A stretch of DNA of 64,000 nt from Ardenticatenaceae bacterium (GCA_011525915.1 WYBM01000015.1:372001-436000), one strand, 5' to 3'; counted from the first letter of the stretch, positions 44,683 to 54,024 are shown. Program-made: numbers and translations. Notes: generated by a model from the letters alone, not told the origin.

Positions 44683-44777
44683 TGTCACGCTGAACCGCAG
44701 GTGAAAATCTTGGCTTGCTCCTCCGGGATGCTTCACTTCAGTCTACCCTGAGTGCAGCCAAAGGGTTCAGCATGACA
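44683..44777. repeat. REP-like intergenic element with inverted ends
   Basis: TGTCACGCTGAACC (44683-44696) is the near-exact reverse complement of GGTTCAGCATGACA (44764-44777), with one difference. The middle includes GGGATGCTTCACTTCAG. Elements of the TGTCATGCTGAACC type are common between genes in Chloroflexota and other phyla. Confidence 0.6.
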
Positions 44778-44880
44778 CATTTGCAAGATTTTAGTTTACA
44801 AAGCACTTAGTTATTTGTCTGGAGATTATAACGTAGGCGGGAAGTAACGGGTAATCGGCAACCAGCCATTGGTCTGATGA

Positions 44881-45648
44881 TTAGCTATGGATGAGGGCAT
44901 AGATAATGTGGGACTTCTGGCGGCGCACGGCCGTGGGCAGCCAGTGCTCCATACGCGCAAAGTACCCTAACCCCCACATGACACTTGCTTCAAAGCGGCC
45001 GCTTTCTGCCTGGGCGCGCTGGGCTTCGCTGCGAGTGACGCCGGTGGGGAATGGCGGCATATCTATATAACCAGATGAGGCGATGTGGGCAGAAAAGGGG
45101 AGAAGGAGGGAGAGGGCAGAAAGAGGAAGAGTGGCCAGGCCGCTGTGGGCGGCGTGGTCAGGGTTGGCGGCGTTGGGGCAGAAAAGGGCTACAGCCGCCG
45201 CCAATTCACATTGCCTTTGTGCGTAAACCGGGCGATCTGCCGCCGGCAGCCGCTGCAATACCTCATTGGCAATAGCCAGGTCAAACACCCCCTGCACGTC
45301 AGCCAACGACGACAAGTTGGGCACCAGGATGGTTTCTATGTGCCCGCCCGTGAACCAACCCATTTGCCGCGCCTTGGCCAATGTGTCGTTAAACTTTCCC
45401 AAGGATTCTGGGCGATCATCGGCCACAACGGCCGTAGCCCCCAGCTCTTCCGCCAACAAGATATAGTCCAGGCTGACGCCATATTTTTCGGGCAGCCCGG
45501 CAATCAATACCCGCTTAACAGGTGGTAGGGTTTTTAACCACGGCCGTAACACCAACCGCTTGGCAAAATATTCATACGCGGTGCCTACTCCCTCACCTTC
45601 AGCCAGCGCCAGGGAATACAAAGTCTTAATCGAATGTAACTGCATCAT
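44881..45648 (-). CDS. SAM-dependent methyltransferase-like protein
   Basis: A 255-residue protein not firmly recognised. It begins after a helical lead with KRVLIAGLPEKYGVSLDYIL, then GATAVVADDRPESLGKF, resembling the first two strands of a Rossmann methyltransferase, and VFDLAIANEVLQRLP matches the class I post-II/motif IV region. The glycine-rich SAM loop is degenerate (AGLPEKYG), so binding is uncertain. It sits with glycan genes and may modify a sugar or lipid. A second in-frame ATG at 45645 is possible. Confidence 0.5.
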   Translation of the reverse strand: MMQLHSIKTLYSLALAEGEGVGTAYEYFAKRLVLRPWLKTLPPVKRVLIAGLPEKYGVSLDYILLAEELGATAVVADDRPESLGKFNDTLAKARQMGWFTGGHIETILVPNLSSLADVQGVFDLAIANEVLQRLPAADRPVYAQRQCELAAAVALFCPNAANPDHAAHSGLATLPLSALSLLLPFSAHIASSGYIDMPPFPTGVTRSEAQRAQAESGRFEASVMWGLGYFARMEHWLPTAVRRQKSHIIYALIHS

Positions 45649-45674
45649 CTACCCTTATCCAGCAGCCCTGCTGG

Positions 45675-46658
45675 TTAATCCAGCAGCCCTTGCTGCCGGT
45701 ACCAAGCCACCGTTTTATGAACGCCCGTTGGCAGATCAAAATGTGGTGTATACCCCAATTCGCGGTGGGCTTTTTGCCAGCTAAAGCAGCGGTTCTCAGT
45801 AAAAAAGGCCACACCAGACCGGCTGAGCGGCGGCCTGAATTTGAACAGGGCACCGGCCATCTCCAGGATCGCCGCACCGGCCAGGGTCAGGCTGTGCGGC
45901 AGGTTGCGGGTGGGCGAGGGCACACCCAGGGCGGCGGCAATCGTGTCTGCCAGGTGGCGGAAAGTGACAGGGGCCGGCCCAGCGACATGGTAAATCTGGC
46001 CAGGGCGCCCCTGCTTTAAGCAGCGCAGCATCCCGTCTACAGCGTCATCAATGTATGTGGGATGGCAGGTGTAACGGCCGTGATCAATGGTGAAGAAACG
46101 GCCGTTTTGAATCGCCTGAAACAACCCCAACACGTGCCTGTCGCCAGGACCATAAATAAATTCAGGCCGGGCGACCACCACCGGCAGACCCTGACCGGCA
46201 TAAATATTGACCACCATCTCGGCCGCCGCTTTGCTGCGCTCATAAACGTTAGAAGGCGCATATGGGGCGCTTTCATCAGCCACTTCGTCACCTACCGGGC
46301 CTAATACACCGGGGCTGCTCACGTACAACACCCGGGGCGGATCGTCTAGCTTCTCCATTTCCGCCAGCACGTTGTTGGTGCCCTCTACATGCAGGTGATG
46401 GTAAGCCAACTCAGGCACACCCGCCTGCCCCAACATGCCAGCGGCATGGATAACCCAATCGGCCCAATCAAACACACCATGCAGCGATTCACGGATGGTG
46501 ACGTCTGCTTCCAGGTAGGTGACGTTTAGCCCGTCCAGGCGTGCGCGGTTGGCAGACGGCCGTACCAGGCCAAACAGATCTACACCCTCAGCCGCCAATG
46601 CCCGCGCCAACGCGCTGCCCACAAAACCGGTAATACCCGTTATCAAAACTTTTGTCAT
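45675..46658 (-). CDS. NAD-dependent epimerase/dehydratase (extended SDR)
   Basis: A 327-residue extended short-chain dehydrogenase. NAD loop TGITGFVGSALARAL (residues 7-21); LYVSSPGVLGP provides the catalytic Ser/Thr; the active-site YERSKAAAE supplies Tyr and Lys; VARPEFIYGPGD follows. Relatives act on nucleotide sugars or on sterol-like and flavonoid substrates (3-beta-HSD branch). Location in the glycan cluster favours a sugar nucleotide, but the specificity is open. Confidence 0.85.
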   Translation of the reverse strand: MTKVLITGITGFVGSALARALAAEGVDLFGLVRPSANRARLDGLNVTYLEADVTIRESLHGVFDWADWVIHAAGMLGQAGVPELAYHHLHVEGTNNVLAEMEKLDDPPRVLYVSSPGVLGPVGDEVADESAPYAPSNVYERSKAAAEMVVNIYAGQGLPVVVARPEFIYGPGDRHVLGLFQAIQNGRFFTIDHGRYTCHPTYIDDAVDGMLRCLKQGRPGQIYHVAGPAPVTFRHLADTIAAALGVPSPTRNLPHSLTLAGAAILEMAGALFKFRPPLSRSGVAFFTENRCFSWQKAHRELGYTPHFDLPTGVHKTVAWYRQQGLLD

Positions 46659-46684
46659 CGTCTAGTCACCAATGATCCCACCCA

Positions 46685-48415
46685 TCAGCGGCAAATTAAG
46701 ATAGGGTGTGGGAAGCGGCGCAAAATTTCGTCAACAGTGCTGCCCAACATCAGGTGCATCATCGGCTGAAAGCCAAAGCCACCCATAATAAGAAAGTTAA
46801 TATCGTGCGTGACGGCCGTGTCTAGAACCGCCGCAGCGATTGGTTTTTGGCGCAAGACAAACGCAGCGTCGGTTACACCGTAGGCCGCCAGGTACGCCCT
46901 GGCTTTATCCAGGGCTTCCGGGGGCGTATGTTCGGTGACCACGGTGACCACCGTCAGTGAAATGGGACGGCGTAAACGCAGATAGGTGGCCACAAACAAC
47001 GCTTCATCTGCTTTGGGGCTGCCATCATACGCCAGCAAGACACGGCCCAACGGCCGCTTTGCGCCTGCGGGTATCACCAGCACCGGGCGCGGGCAGCGCT
47101 GGATAACCTGGCTGGTGCGGTTACCAAGACGGCGCAACGGCCGTCCACTGGGGGGGTGTTCCAGGCCCAATACCACCAGATCCGCCCACACAGACCGTTT
47201 TACGATGGTCTCCACCACATTCCCAGCTTCTACAGCCAGTTCACCCGCCACACCAGCCGCCGCACACTGCTGCCGGAAGCGCACCTGCACGGCCTGTGCC
47301 ATCTCCCCTTCAACGGCTTCCAGGCTGGAAACAACATGCAGCCCCAACAAACGATCATTGTCTAATGTTGCCAACTGAATCACCTGATCTAGCATTTGCC
47401 AGTCACTTTTACGGTTTCCCATCGCCACCAGATAATCGGCAAACAGGCGATCCAGGTTACGCCCGGTCTGAAACTTACGCCATTGACCCGGTTCGGGACC
47501 GTCGGCCAGTTCAGGGGGTACAATGGCTTGCAGCAAGCGGCCGCCAAGGCCACGCGGCCGCCTGGCTTCGGTGGCCGCCAGCGCGGCCGCCGCCTCGTCC
47601 AGGTCTACCTCCCACCCCAAAGAGCGCTCAATTTCTTCACGCCGTTCAGAGAGCAGCACGTACAGGTCTGCTGCTGTACGCTCTGGGAACTGGCGCATCA
47701 TGCCCTGAGCCTCAATCATCTCTACCACGGGGGTATAGACTTCATCGTACCAACGAACCACCGCCACTTCATGCGTTATTTCCTGGTCGGTTTCTGCCGC
47801 TACCTGCTGTTTATACGCCTCAATTTGGGCCAACAAATGGCGAAAATGGCCACAAAACGTCATATACAGGTCTGCCTCAGGGCGTAACACATCCAGGTTA
47901 GTCTGCTCTAAAAATTCTGCGTAGCGGGCTTTGCAAATGATCTCATCAGGATCGTCATCGGGGGAGAGCGGGACCCGCGTTTTAACTTCCGTCACCCGGG
48001 CTGAGATAGTTTTGCCGCCCAATTCGCGGGCCACAGAGACCCTATGGTTACCATCAATGACAAAGTAAACATCACCAACCTTGTAGACATCAATAGGCGG
48101 CATGCCTACCATGTCCATCACGGCCGTTTTTACCCTGGCCCAACGCTCAGCATCACTATCATGTTTAGGCAAAAAGTCACGGGTAAAATCTTTATAGCGT
48201 CCCACACTGCCTACAATCGCATCCAGAGAGATCTCCTGCACGCCCATCCTCACCGCCTCGTCTGCTTTCAGGTGGCGGCAGACATCTTCATAGGCCAGCA
48301 GATCAGACGGCCTGCCCCGCAAGCGGGCCATCACCTGCTGGAAAGCGGCTTTTTTGCGGGCGCGCCGGAAGTCGGCCACGGCCGTGTTGTAAACCAAAGG
48401 ATGTGGTGCAGGCAT
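46685..48415 (-). CDS. ParB-like nuclease domain fused to two universal stress protein domains
   Basis: A 576-residue fusion. Residues about 60-150 hold a ParB/sulfiredoxin-type fold with VIDGNHRVSVARELGG (120-135), which matches the catalytic-type motif of ParB-like domains. A helical region with a long acidic linker follows (150-300). Two UspA domains come next: about 330-450, with VVLGLEHPPSGRPLRRLGNR, and about 455-576, with VLLAYDGSPKADEAL and FLIMGGFGFQPMMHLMLGST. The GX2GX9GS ATP-binding pattern is only partly kept, so nucleotide binding is unsure. No phage or plasmid context is present. The role is unknown, possibly a stress-responsive nucleotide sensor. Confidence 0.78.
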   Translation of the reverse strand: MPAPHPLVYNTAVADFRRARKKAAFQQVMARLRGRPSDLLAYEDVCRHLKADEAVRMGVQEISLDAIVGSVGRYKDFTRDFLPKHDSDAERWARVKTAVMDMVGMPPIDVYKVGDVYFVIDGNHRVSVARELGGKTISARVTEVKTRVPLSPDDDPDEIICKARYAEFLEQTNLDVLRPEADLYMTFCGHFRHLLAQIEAYKQQVAAETDQEITHEVAVVRWYDEVYTPVVEMIEAQGMMRQFPERTAADLYVLLSERREEIERSLGWEVDLDEAAAALAATEARRPRGLGGRLLQAIVPPELADGPEPGQWRKFQTGRNLDRLFADYLVAMGNRKSDWQMLDQVIQLATLDNDRLLGLHVVSSLEAVEGEMAQAVQVRFRQQCAAAGVAGELAVEAGNVVETIVKRSVWADLVVLGLEHPPSGRPLRRLGNRTSQVIQRCPRPVLVIPAGAKRPLGRVLLAYDGSPKADEALFVATYLRLRRPISLTVVTVVTEHTPPEALDKARAYLAAYGVTDAAFVLRQKPIAAAVLDTAVTHDINFLIMGGFGFQPMMHLMLGSTVDEILRRFPHPILICR

Positions 48416-48512
48416 AATTTGTAATCAGTAAGCAGTCATCTGCAATCTGTGCATTAACGATTAGGCGCATTATACCCCGCCCGCATACGCTACCCAAAAG
48501 AACAATTCGGGC

Positions 48513-48518
48513 TACAAT
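48513..48518 (+). promoter_or_regulatory. -10-like TACAAT immediately before lipB
   Basis: TACAAT ends 6 bp before the lipB ATG, which places the expected transcript start at the start codon; no ribosome site is visible. This would make a leaderless mRNA. No good -35 is seen. Confidence 0.4.
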
Positions 48519-48524
48519 ACCATT

Positions 48525-49226
48525 ATGAACACCATCGATGCAACATGGATGGGCAGGTTGGATTACGACACCGCCTGGGAGTGGCAAAAAGAAGCAGTTG
48601 CTGCCCTAACGGCTTCTGCTGACTTACCAGACAAACTCTTTTTACTGGAACATCCCCCCACGTACACGCTGGGGCGGCGGGGCACGCTGGATCACCTGCT
48701 GCTGAGCCAGGCAGACCTGGATGCCGCCGGTTTTGCGCTGCGCTGGGTAGACCGCGGCGGCGACATTACCTACCATGGCCCCGGTCAACTGGTGGGCTAC
48801 CCGATCATCAACCTCAAACGGCTGTTTGCCTGGCGTGGTGCACCCCGGCCAGATTTACACCGATACCTGCGTGACATAGAAGAGGTGATCATTCGCACGC
48901 TGGCCGTTTTTGGCATTAACGGCTGGCGCTATGAAGGGTATACGGGGGTGTGGGTAGACAGCCAAACCGGGCCGGCCAAGATTGCAGCCATTGGCATCAA
49001 GGTCAGTGGGCGGGGTATTAGCAGCCACGGTTTTGCCTTAAACGTGAACCCAGACTTAAGCCACTTTGCGCACATTATTCCTTGCGGCATTCGCGAACAT
49101 GGGGTAACGAGTATAAGCCAGGTGTTGGCCCAGCCATTGCCCACGGCTGACCTTTGTCAGCCCCTTACTGACGCCTTTTGCCAGGTATTTGCGGTAGAGA
49201 CGCGGCCTTGCAACGTCTCGCCTTGA
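48525..49226 (+). CDS. lipB: Octanoyl-[acyl-carrier-protein]:protein N-octanoyltransferase
   Basis: First step of lipoate synthesis: moves octanoate from acyl carrier protein to the lipoyl domains of 2-oxoacid dehydrogenases and GcvH. A 233-residue protein with GRRG (50-53), the signature [12 protein letters not shown] (77-88), Lys152 in [10 protein letters not shown] and the acyl-thioester Cys187 in IIPCGI. It is followed 7 bp later by lipA, forming a lipBA operon. No obvious ribosome site precedes the ATG. Confidence 0.96.
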   Translation: MNTIDATWMGRLDYDTAWEWQKEAVAALTASADLPDKLFLLEHPPTYTLGRRGTLDHLLLSQADLDAAGFALRWVDRGGDITYHGPGQLVGYPIINLKRLFAWRGAPRPDLHRYLRDIEEVIIRTLAVFGINGWRYEGYTGVWVDSQTGPAKIAAIGIKVSGRGISSHGFALNVNPDLSHFAHIIPCGIREHGVTSISQVLAQPLPTADLCQPLTDAFCQVFAVETRPCNVSP

Positions 49227-49233
49227 TAAACCC

Positions 49234-50157
49234 ATGACTTTCATAAAACTTGATTCCGTAACCACAACTGAAGAACAAACCTCACCGGCCCCGCGACCAG
49301 ATTGGCTGAAAGTGCGGCTGCCGGCCGGCGAAAATTATAATCGCCTGAAAGGGTTAATGCGGGCCAAAGCGCTGCACACTGTCTGTGAAGAAGCCAGGTG
49401 CCCAAATATTGGCGAATGCTGGGGAGCAGGCACGGCCACGTTTCTTATCATGGGAGACATTTGCACACGCAGTTGTGCTTTCTGTGATATTAAAACCGGA
49501 CGGCCGTTGCCCCTGGATTGGGATGAACCACAGCGTGTAGCTGAGGCGGTGCGGGCCATGAATCTGCGCCACGTGGTGATCACCTCTGTCAACCGTGATG
49601 AACGGAAAGATGGCGGCGCGCCTATTTTTGCCCAATGCATTCAGAAAATCCGGGCATTGCAGCCGGGATGTTCCATTGAGGTGCTGATCCCTGACTTTAA
49701 AGGGGACCGGGAGGCGCTTCAGATCGTACTGGATGCCCGGCCAGAAATTCTGAACCATAACGTGGAAACAGTGCCTCGCCTTTTTAAGGCAGTCCAGCCC
49801 CAGGATAAATACGAATGGGCCATGGCCACGCTGGCCAATGCCAAACAGATGGCCCCAGAGGTGCTGACCAAATCGGGCATCATGTTGGGTTTGGGTGAAG
49901 AAGTGGCAGAAGTCACGGCCGTGATGCAAGACCTAGCCGACCGTGGCGTAGATATCCTTACGCTGGGCCAATATCTGCAACCCAACCGGCAAAAACACCT
50001 GCCCGTGGCCCGCTTTTACCACCCGAATGAATTCGCCGAACTGAGAGAGCGCGGCCTGGCGATGGGCTTTCGCTGGGTAGAAGCCGGCCCCCTGGTGCGC
50101 AGCAGTTACCGGGCAGAACAGCAGGTGCGGGTGTTGTCCAGCTTATACGTAGAATAA
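49234..50157 (+). CDS. lipA: Lipoyl synthase (radical SAM)
   Basis: Inserts two sulfur atoms into protein-bound octanoate. The auxiliary [4Fe-4S] cluster Cys51, Cys56 and Cys62 lies in [12 protein letters not shown]; the radical-SAM cluster Cys77, Cys81 and Cys84 in CTRSCAFC. The C-terminal RSSYRAE carries the Ser ligand of the auxiliary cluster. Length of 307 is normal. Partner of lipB immediately upstream. Confidence 0.97.
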   Translation: MTFIKLDSVTTTEEQTSPAPRPDWLKVRLPAGENYNRLKGLMRAKALHTVCEEARCPNIGECWGAGTATFLIMGDICTRSCAFCDIKTGRPLPLDWDEPQRVAEAVRAMNLRHVVITSVNRDERKDGGAPIFAQCIQKIRALQPGCSIEVLIPDFKGDREALQIVLDARPEILNHNVETVPRLFKAVQPQDKYEWAMATLANAKQMAPEVLTKSGIMLGLGEEVAEVTAVMQDLADRGVDILTLGQYLQPNRQKHLPVARFYHPNEFAELRERGLAMGFRWVEAGPLVRSSYRAEQQVRVLSSLYVE

Positions 50158-50257
50158 ACGGCCGCGGGCGAGCCATCGGAACCAACAGCGGCACGAGCAT
50201 CCTTCATCAATTGCTGTAGAAACCCCATTGGCAGTATAAGATTGCCGCTTCATGGCT

Positions 50258-50286
50258 GGATACCTGACAAAAGATGTCAGGTATCC
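50258..50286 (+). terminator. 12-bp stem-loop downstream of lipA
   Basis: GGATACCTGACA pairs perfectly with TGTCAGGTATCC around a 5-nt loop (AAAGA). A TTTT run follows only about 20 nt later, so it is not a canonical intrinsic terminator, but it probably ends the lipBA message. Confidence 0.5.
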
Positions 50287-50343
50287 ACCGTATGCTGGGC
50301 ATTGTTTTAAGGTCAAGAAGTAGCGACCGGTATAGGGTCGTGG

Positions 50344-50376
50344 TACAATCACGCCCACTAATCAGAACATATGTTC
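50344..50376 (+). promoter_or_regulatory. uvrA promoter (-10 TACAAT) with LexA/SOS box
   Basis: GAACATATGTTC (50365-50376) is a perfect match to the GAAC-N4-GTTC SOS box used by LexA in Bacillus-type bacteria. It lies 15 bp after TACAAT (50344-50349) and 17 bp before the uvrA start, where repressor binding would block transcription. Ribosome site AAAGGAAG follows. Confidence 0.72.
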
Positions 50377-50393
50377 ATACAAGGTAAAGGAAG

Positions 50394-53390
50394 ATGGAAC
50401 CCCAACACATAATCATTCGCGGCGCCCAGCAACACAATTTGAAGCATATTGATGTCTCCATTCCCCGTAACAAACTGGTGGTGCTCACTGGCGTCAGCGG
50501 CAGCGGTAAATCCTCTCTGGCCTTCGACACTATCTATGCCGAAGGGCAGCGGCGTTATGTGGAAAGCCTATCTGCCTACGCTCGCCAGTTCCTGGGGCAG
50601 ATGGAAAAGCCCAAAGTAGACGCCATCATCGGCCTCAGCCCGGCTATTGCCATTGAGCAGAAGGCGGTCAGCAAAAACCCACGCTCCACGGTGGGCACGG
50701 TCACGGAAGTAATGGATTATCTGCGGGTGCTTTTTGCCCGCGTGGGTACGCCTCACTGCCCGGAATGCGGCACGGCCGTGACCCCCCAATCGGCCCACTC
50801 CATTGCCCACCAGTTAGCCAAACTGCCGCCGGGCACAAAGTTCCAACTGCTGGCACCGCTGGCCCGTAACCGCAAGGGGACACACATCGACGCCTTGGCC
50901 CAAGCCCGGCAAGATGGCTTTGTCCGCGCCCGGGTCAATGGACAGCTGGTAGATTTGTCCGCTGACTTACCAGAACTGGACAAAAAGCGCAAACACAACA
51001 TTGAGATCATCGTAGACCGTCTGATGGTGCCAGACGGCCGTGATGATGCGTTTAAGTCACGGCTGGTGGACTCTGTAGAGACCACCCTGAAGGCCGGTGA
51101 TGGGCTGTTGATAGCCGACCTTGGTGACGAAGAGCTGCTTTTAAGTGAGCATAACGCTTGCCCCAGCTGCGGCTTTAGTTTCCCTGAGTTGTCGCCCCAA
51201 CTGTTTAGCTTTAACTCTCCTTTGGGCATGTGCCCAGATTGCCACGGCATTGGCACACAAATGCAGGTTGACCCGGACCTGATTGTGGAAGATGAAACCG
51301 TGTCACTGCTAGATGGGGCGCTGCGCTGGTATGGTAATGTGCGCAAAAAGAAGAATAAGTGGACCACCGCCCAGCTTAAAGCGATTGCTGAGCATTACCA
51401 GATCGACCTGGACACGCCCTGGCAGGCGCTGCCAGCGTCCTTTCGTCAGGCGCTGCTTTATGGGTCCGGCGATGAGGTTATCCACTTTAAGTATGGCCAT
51501 GACAATGAAGACAGCACCTGGACCGGCGAGGTCAAACGGCCGTTAAAAGGCATCATCTACCACATCAACCGCCTCTTCCACCAGACCAGTTCTGAGGCCA
51601 CACGCAAATGGTATGCCAGCTTTATGAACCAACGGCCGTGCCCTACCTGCGCTGGCACACGCCTGCGCCCCGAAGCCCGTGCCGTGAAAGTGGGCAGTAA
51701 AACCATTACGGACATCGGCAGTCTGGCCATTGATGAGGCGCACCAGTGGATTGTGGGATTGCACGGTCACTCGTATGCGGTAAACAGTGAGCAGTATTCA
51801 GTGAACAGTGAGCAGTATTCAGTAAACGGAAATGGACACGGCCGTAACGGCCGCACACCCCATGCGCCCCTGTCCTCGTCTTTATCTGAGGAGCAGTTTG
51901 AAATTGCGGCTGAAGTACTGAAAGAGATTCGTGACCGGCTGCAATTTATGCTTAACGTGGGTTTACATTACCTGACATTGGACAGGCCTGCCCCCTCTCT
52001 TAGCGGCGGTGAGGCGCAGCGCATTCGCCTGGCCAGCCAGATCGGCTGTGGATTGGTGGGTGTGCTGTACATTTTGGACGAGCCTTCCATTGGCCTGCAT
52101 GCCCGTGATAATCGCGCCCTGCTGGACACCCTGCACCAACTGCGTGATATGGGAAACACGGTGCTGGTGGTGGAACATGATGAAGAAACCATGCGTGAGT
52201 CAGATTGGCTGGTGGACCTGGGGCCAGGCGCAGGTGTGAAGGGGGGCCACATCATCGCTGCCGGCCCCCCTCAAGAGGTGGCCGCCCACCCGGAGTCATT
52301 GACCGGCCGCTATTTACGGGGTGAACTGGCCATTACAGCGCCTAACGGCTACGGCCGTCGTGTATCAGAGCTGCACATGCACCTTTCTGGCGCACGCTTG
52401 CATAACCTGCAAAGTGTCTCGGCGCGTTTCCCTCTGGGCACCATGATTTGTGTCACGGGCGTCAGCGGCAGCGGCAAAAGCAGCCTGATCTCGGAAACGC
52501 TAGAGCCGGCCCTGGCGCGGGCACTGAACAACGCTCAAAGCACCCCTGGCCCTTACGGCAGTCTTAGCGGTCTGGAACATCTGGATAAGGTGATCAACAT
52601 CACCCAAGACCCTATCGGCCGTACACCACGCTCCAACCCGGCCACCTACGTTAAACTGTTTGACCAGATTCGCCAGGTATTTGCCCTAACACCAGCGGCC
52701 AAAGCACGGGGGTATAAATCGGGGCGCTTCAGCTTTAATGTAAAGGGGGGCCGGTGTGAAGCATGCCAGGGGTATGGACTGCGCAAAGTGGAGATGCACT
52801 TTCTGGCCGATGTGTGGGTAATGTGCCGTGAGTGCAACGGCCGTCGCTTCAATCGGGAAACACTACAAATCACCTACAAAGGCAAAAACATCGCCGACGT
52901 ACTGGATATGGACGTGCAGGAGGCGCTGGAATTCTTCGAGAATCATCCCAAGATTCACCGCCAACTGCAAACTCTCCATGACGTGGGGCTAGACTACCTT
53001 AAGCTAGGGCAGAGCGCGCTTACCCTCAGCGGCGGCGAGGCGCAGCGCATCAAGCTGGCCAAAGAACTCAGCCGCGTGGCCACCGGCCGTACCGTCTATA
53101 TTTTGGATGAACCAACCACCGGCCTGCACTTTGCCGATGTGCAAAAGCTGCTGGATGTACTCCACCAACTGGTAGATGCAGGCAACACCGTCATTGTCAT
53201 TGAGCACAACCTGGACGTGATTAAAACGGCAGATTGGTTAATTGACCTGGGCCCGGAAGGTGGTGATGGTGGTGGGCAAATCATTACCCAGGGCACGCCA
53301 GAGGAAGTGGCTCAGGTGGAAGCCAGTTATACGGGGCACTTCTTAAAAACGGCGCTGGCATCACCGGCGGTAGCCGTAACGACCAGGTAG
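50394..53390 (+). CDS. uvrA: Excinuclease ABC subunit UvrA with repeat-derived insertion
   Basis: DNA-damage recognition ATPase of nucleotide excision repair. Two ABC ATPase modules: Walker A GVSGSGKSS at 33-41 and again near 689; signature LSGGEAQRI in both halves. Zinc sites CPECG, CPSCGFSFPELSPQLFSFNS...CPDC and CEACQGYGLRKVEMHFLADV...CREC are intact. At 998 residues it is about 40 longer than usual. The excess sits around residues 455-498, where VNSEQYS is tandemly repeated and followed by a low-complexity GNGHGRNGRTPHAP stretch. That insert precedes EEQFEIAAEVLKEIRDRLQF, so the domains on both sides are normal. SOS control is predicted from the upstream box. Confidence 0.97.
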   Translation: MEPQHIIIRGAQQHNLKHIDVSIPRNKLVVLTGVSGSGKSSLAFDTIYAEGQRRYVESLSAYARQFLGQMEKPKVDAIIGLSPAIAIEQKAVSKNPRSTVGTVTEVMDYLRVLFARVGTPHCPECGTAVTPQSAHSIAHQLAKLPPGTKFQLLAPLARNRKGTHIDALAQARQDGFVRARVNGQLVDLSADLPELDKKRKHNIEIIVDRLMVPDGRDDAFKSRLVDSVETTLKAGDGLLIADLGDEELLLSEHNACPSCGFSFPELSPQLFSFNSPLGMCPDCHGIGTQMQVDPDLIVEDETVSLLDGALRWYGNVRKKKNKWTTAQLKAIAEHYQIDLDTPWQALPASFRQALLYGSGDEVIHFKYGHDNEDSTWTGEVKRPLKGIIYHINRLFHQTSSEATRKWYASFMNQRPCPTCAGTRLRPEARAVKVGSKTITDIGSLAIDEAHQWIVGLHGHSYAVNSEQYSVNSEQYSVNGNGHGRNGRTPHAPLSSSLSEEQFEIAAEVLKEIRDRLQFMLNVGLHYLTLDRPAPSLSGGEAQRIRLASQIGCGLVGVLYILDEPSIGLHARDNRALLDTLHQLRDMGNTVLVVEHDEETMRESDWLVDLGPGAGVKGGHIIAAGPPQEVAAHPESLTGRYLRGELAITAPNGYGRRVSELHMHLSGARLHNLQSVSARFPLGTMICVTGVSGSGKSSLISETLEPALARALNNAQSTPGPYGSLSGLEHLDKVINITQDPIGRTPRSNPATYVKLFDQIRQVFALTPAAKARGYKSGRFSFNVKGGRCEACQGYGLRKVEMHFLADVWVMCRECNGRRFNRETLQITYKGKNIADVLDMDVQEALEFFENHPKIHRQLQTLHDVGLDYLKLGQSALTLSGGEAQRIKLAKELSRVATGRTVYILDEPTTGLHFADVQKLLDVLHQLVDAGNTVIVIEHNLDVIKTADWLIDLGPEGGDGGGQIITQGTPEEVAQVEASYTGHFLKTALASPAVAVTTR
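51780..51829 (+). repeat. 21-bp tandem repeat inside uvrA
   Basis: GTAAACAGTGAGCAGTATTC(A) and GTGAACAGTGAGCAGTATTC(A) are two consecutive 21-bp units, followed by a partial third. They belong to the CAGTGTTCAGTATTCAGT repeat family otherwise found between genes. The frame is kept. Confidence 0.85.
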
Positions 53391-53423
53391 TAAAAGTTGG
53401 TTGGGGCAGGCCTTGGACTAACA

Positions 53424-53972
53424 ATGACACAATACATCGCTTTTTTACGCGCTATCAATGTAGGCGGCCATACAGTTAAAATGGCTGATCTGCGTCAGCT
53501 TTTTGCGGCCGTGGGCTTTGCCAATGTCCAGACCTACATTCAGACCGGTAATGTTGTATTTAACGCCCCCAATAGTCACCGTGACACCCTGGAACAGCAC
53601 ATAGAGGACCATTTGCAAAACACACTGGGATACCCGGTGACCACTTTCTTACGCACACCGCCTGAACTGGCCGTCGTGGCCCACTACAACGCTTTTCCAG
53701 AGTCAGAATTTGTGGCCGGCGCCAAGCTTTACATGGCTTTCTTAAAAGAGGTACCAGGCAAAGAGGCGCAGCATCGCGTGCAGGCCTACCAAAACGAGGT
53801 TGATGAGTTCCACATTCATCAACGTGAGCTGTATTGGCTTTGCCGCAAGTCACAAAGTACCTCTACTTTTTCTGGGGCGCTTTTGGAAAGGGCGCTGGGC
53901 AGCCCGGCCACCCTGCGCAGCATCACTACAGTACGGAAAATGGTTCTCAAATATGTAACGGCCGGCGCTTAG
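53424..53972 (+). CDS. DUF1697 family protein
   Basis: A 182-residue protein of the DUF1697 family, recognised by YIAFLRAINVGGHTVKMADL at the N-terminus and VQTYIQTGNVVFNAPNS shortly after. These proteins are small, soluble, with an alpha/beta fold and unknown function. The ATG at 53424 starts the conserved family N-terminus; a TTG at 53397 would add nine unlike residues. It starts 33 bp after uvrA and may be co-transcribed with it. Confidence 0.85.
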   Translation: MTQYIAFLRAINVGGHTVKMADLRQLFAAVGFANVQTYIQTGNVVFNAPNSHRDTLEQHIEDHLQNTLGYPVTTFLRTPPELAVVAHYNAFPESEFVAGAKLYMAFLKEVPGKEAQHRVQAYQNEVDEFHIHQRELYWLCRKSQSTSTFSGALLERALGSPATLRSITTVRKMVLKYVTAGA

Positions 53973-54024
53973 TGACCGTCTGAAAAAACTTACCAACTGC
54001 CAGTCATGCCTTTAGTGTCAGATG

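Noticed and set aside
46685-48415. Chromosome-partitioning ParB
   Set aside because: No ParA partner or HTH domain; the ParB-like part is joined to Usp domains and there is no parS-like sequence.
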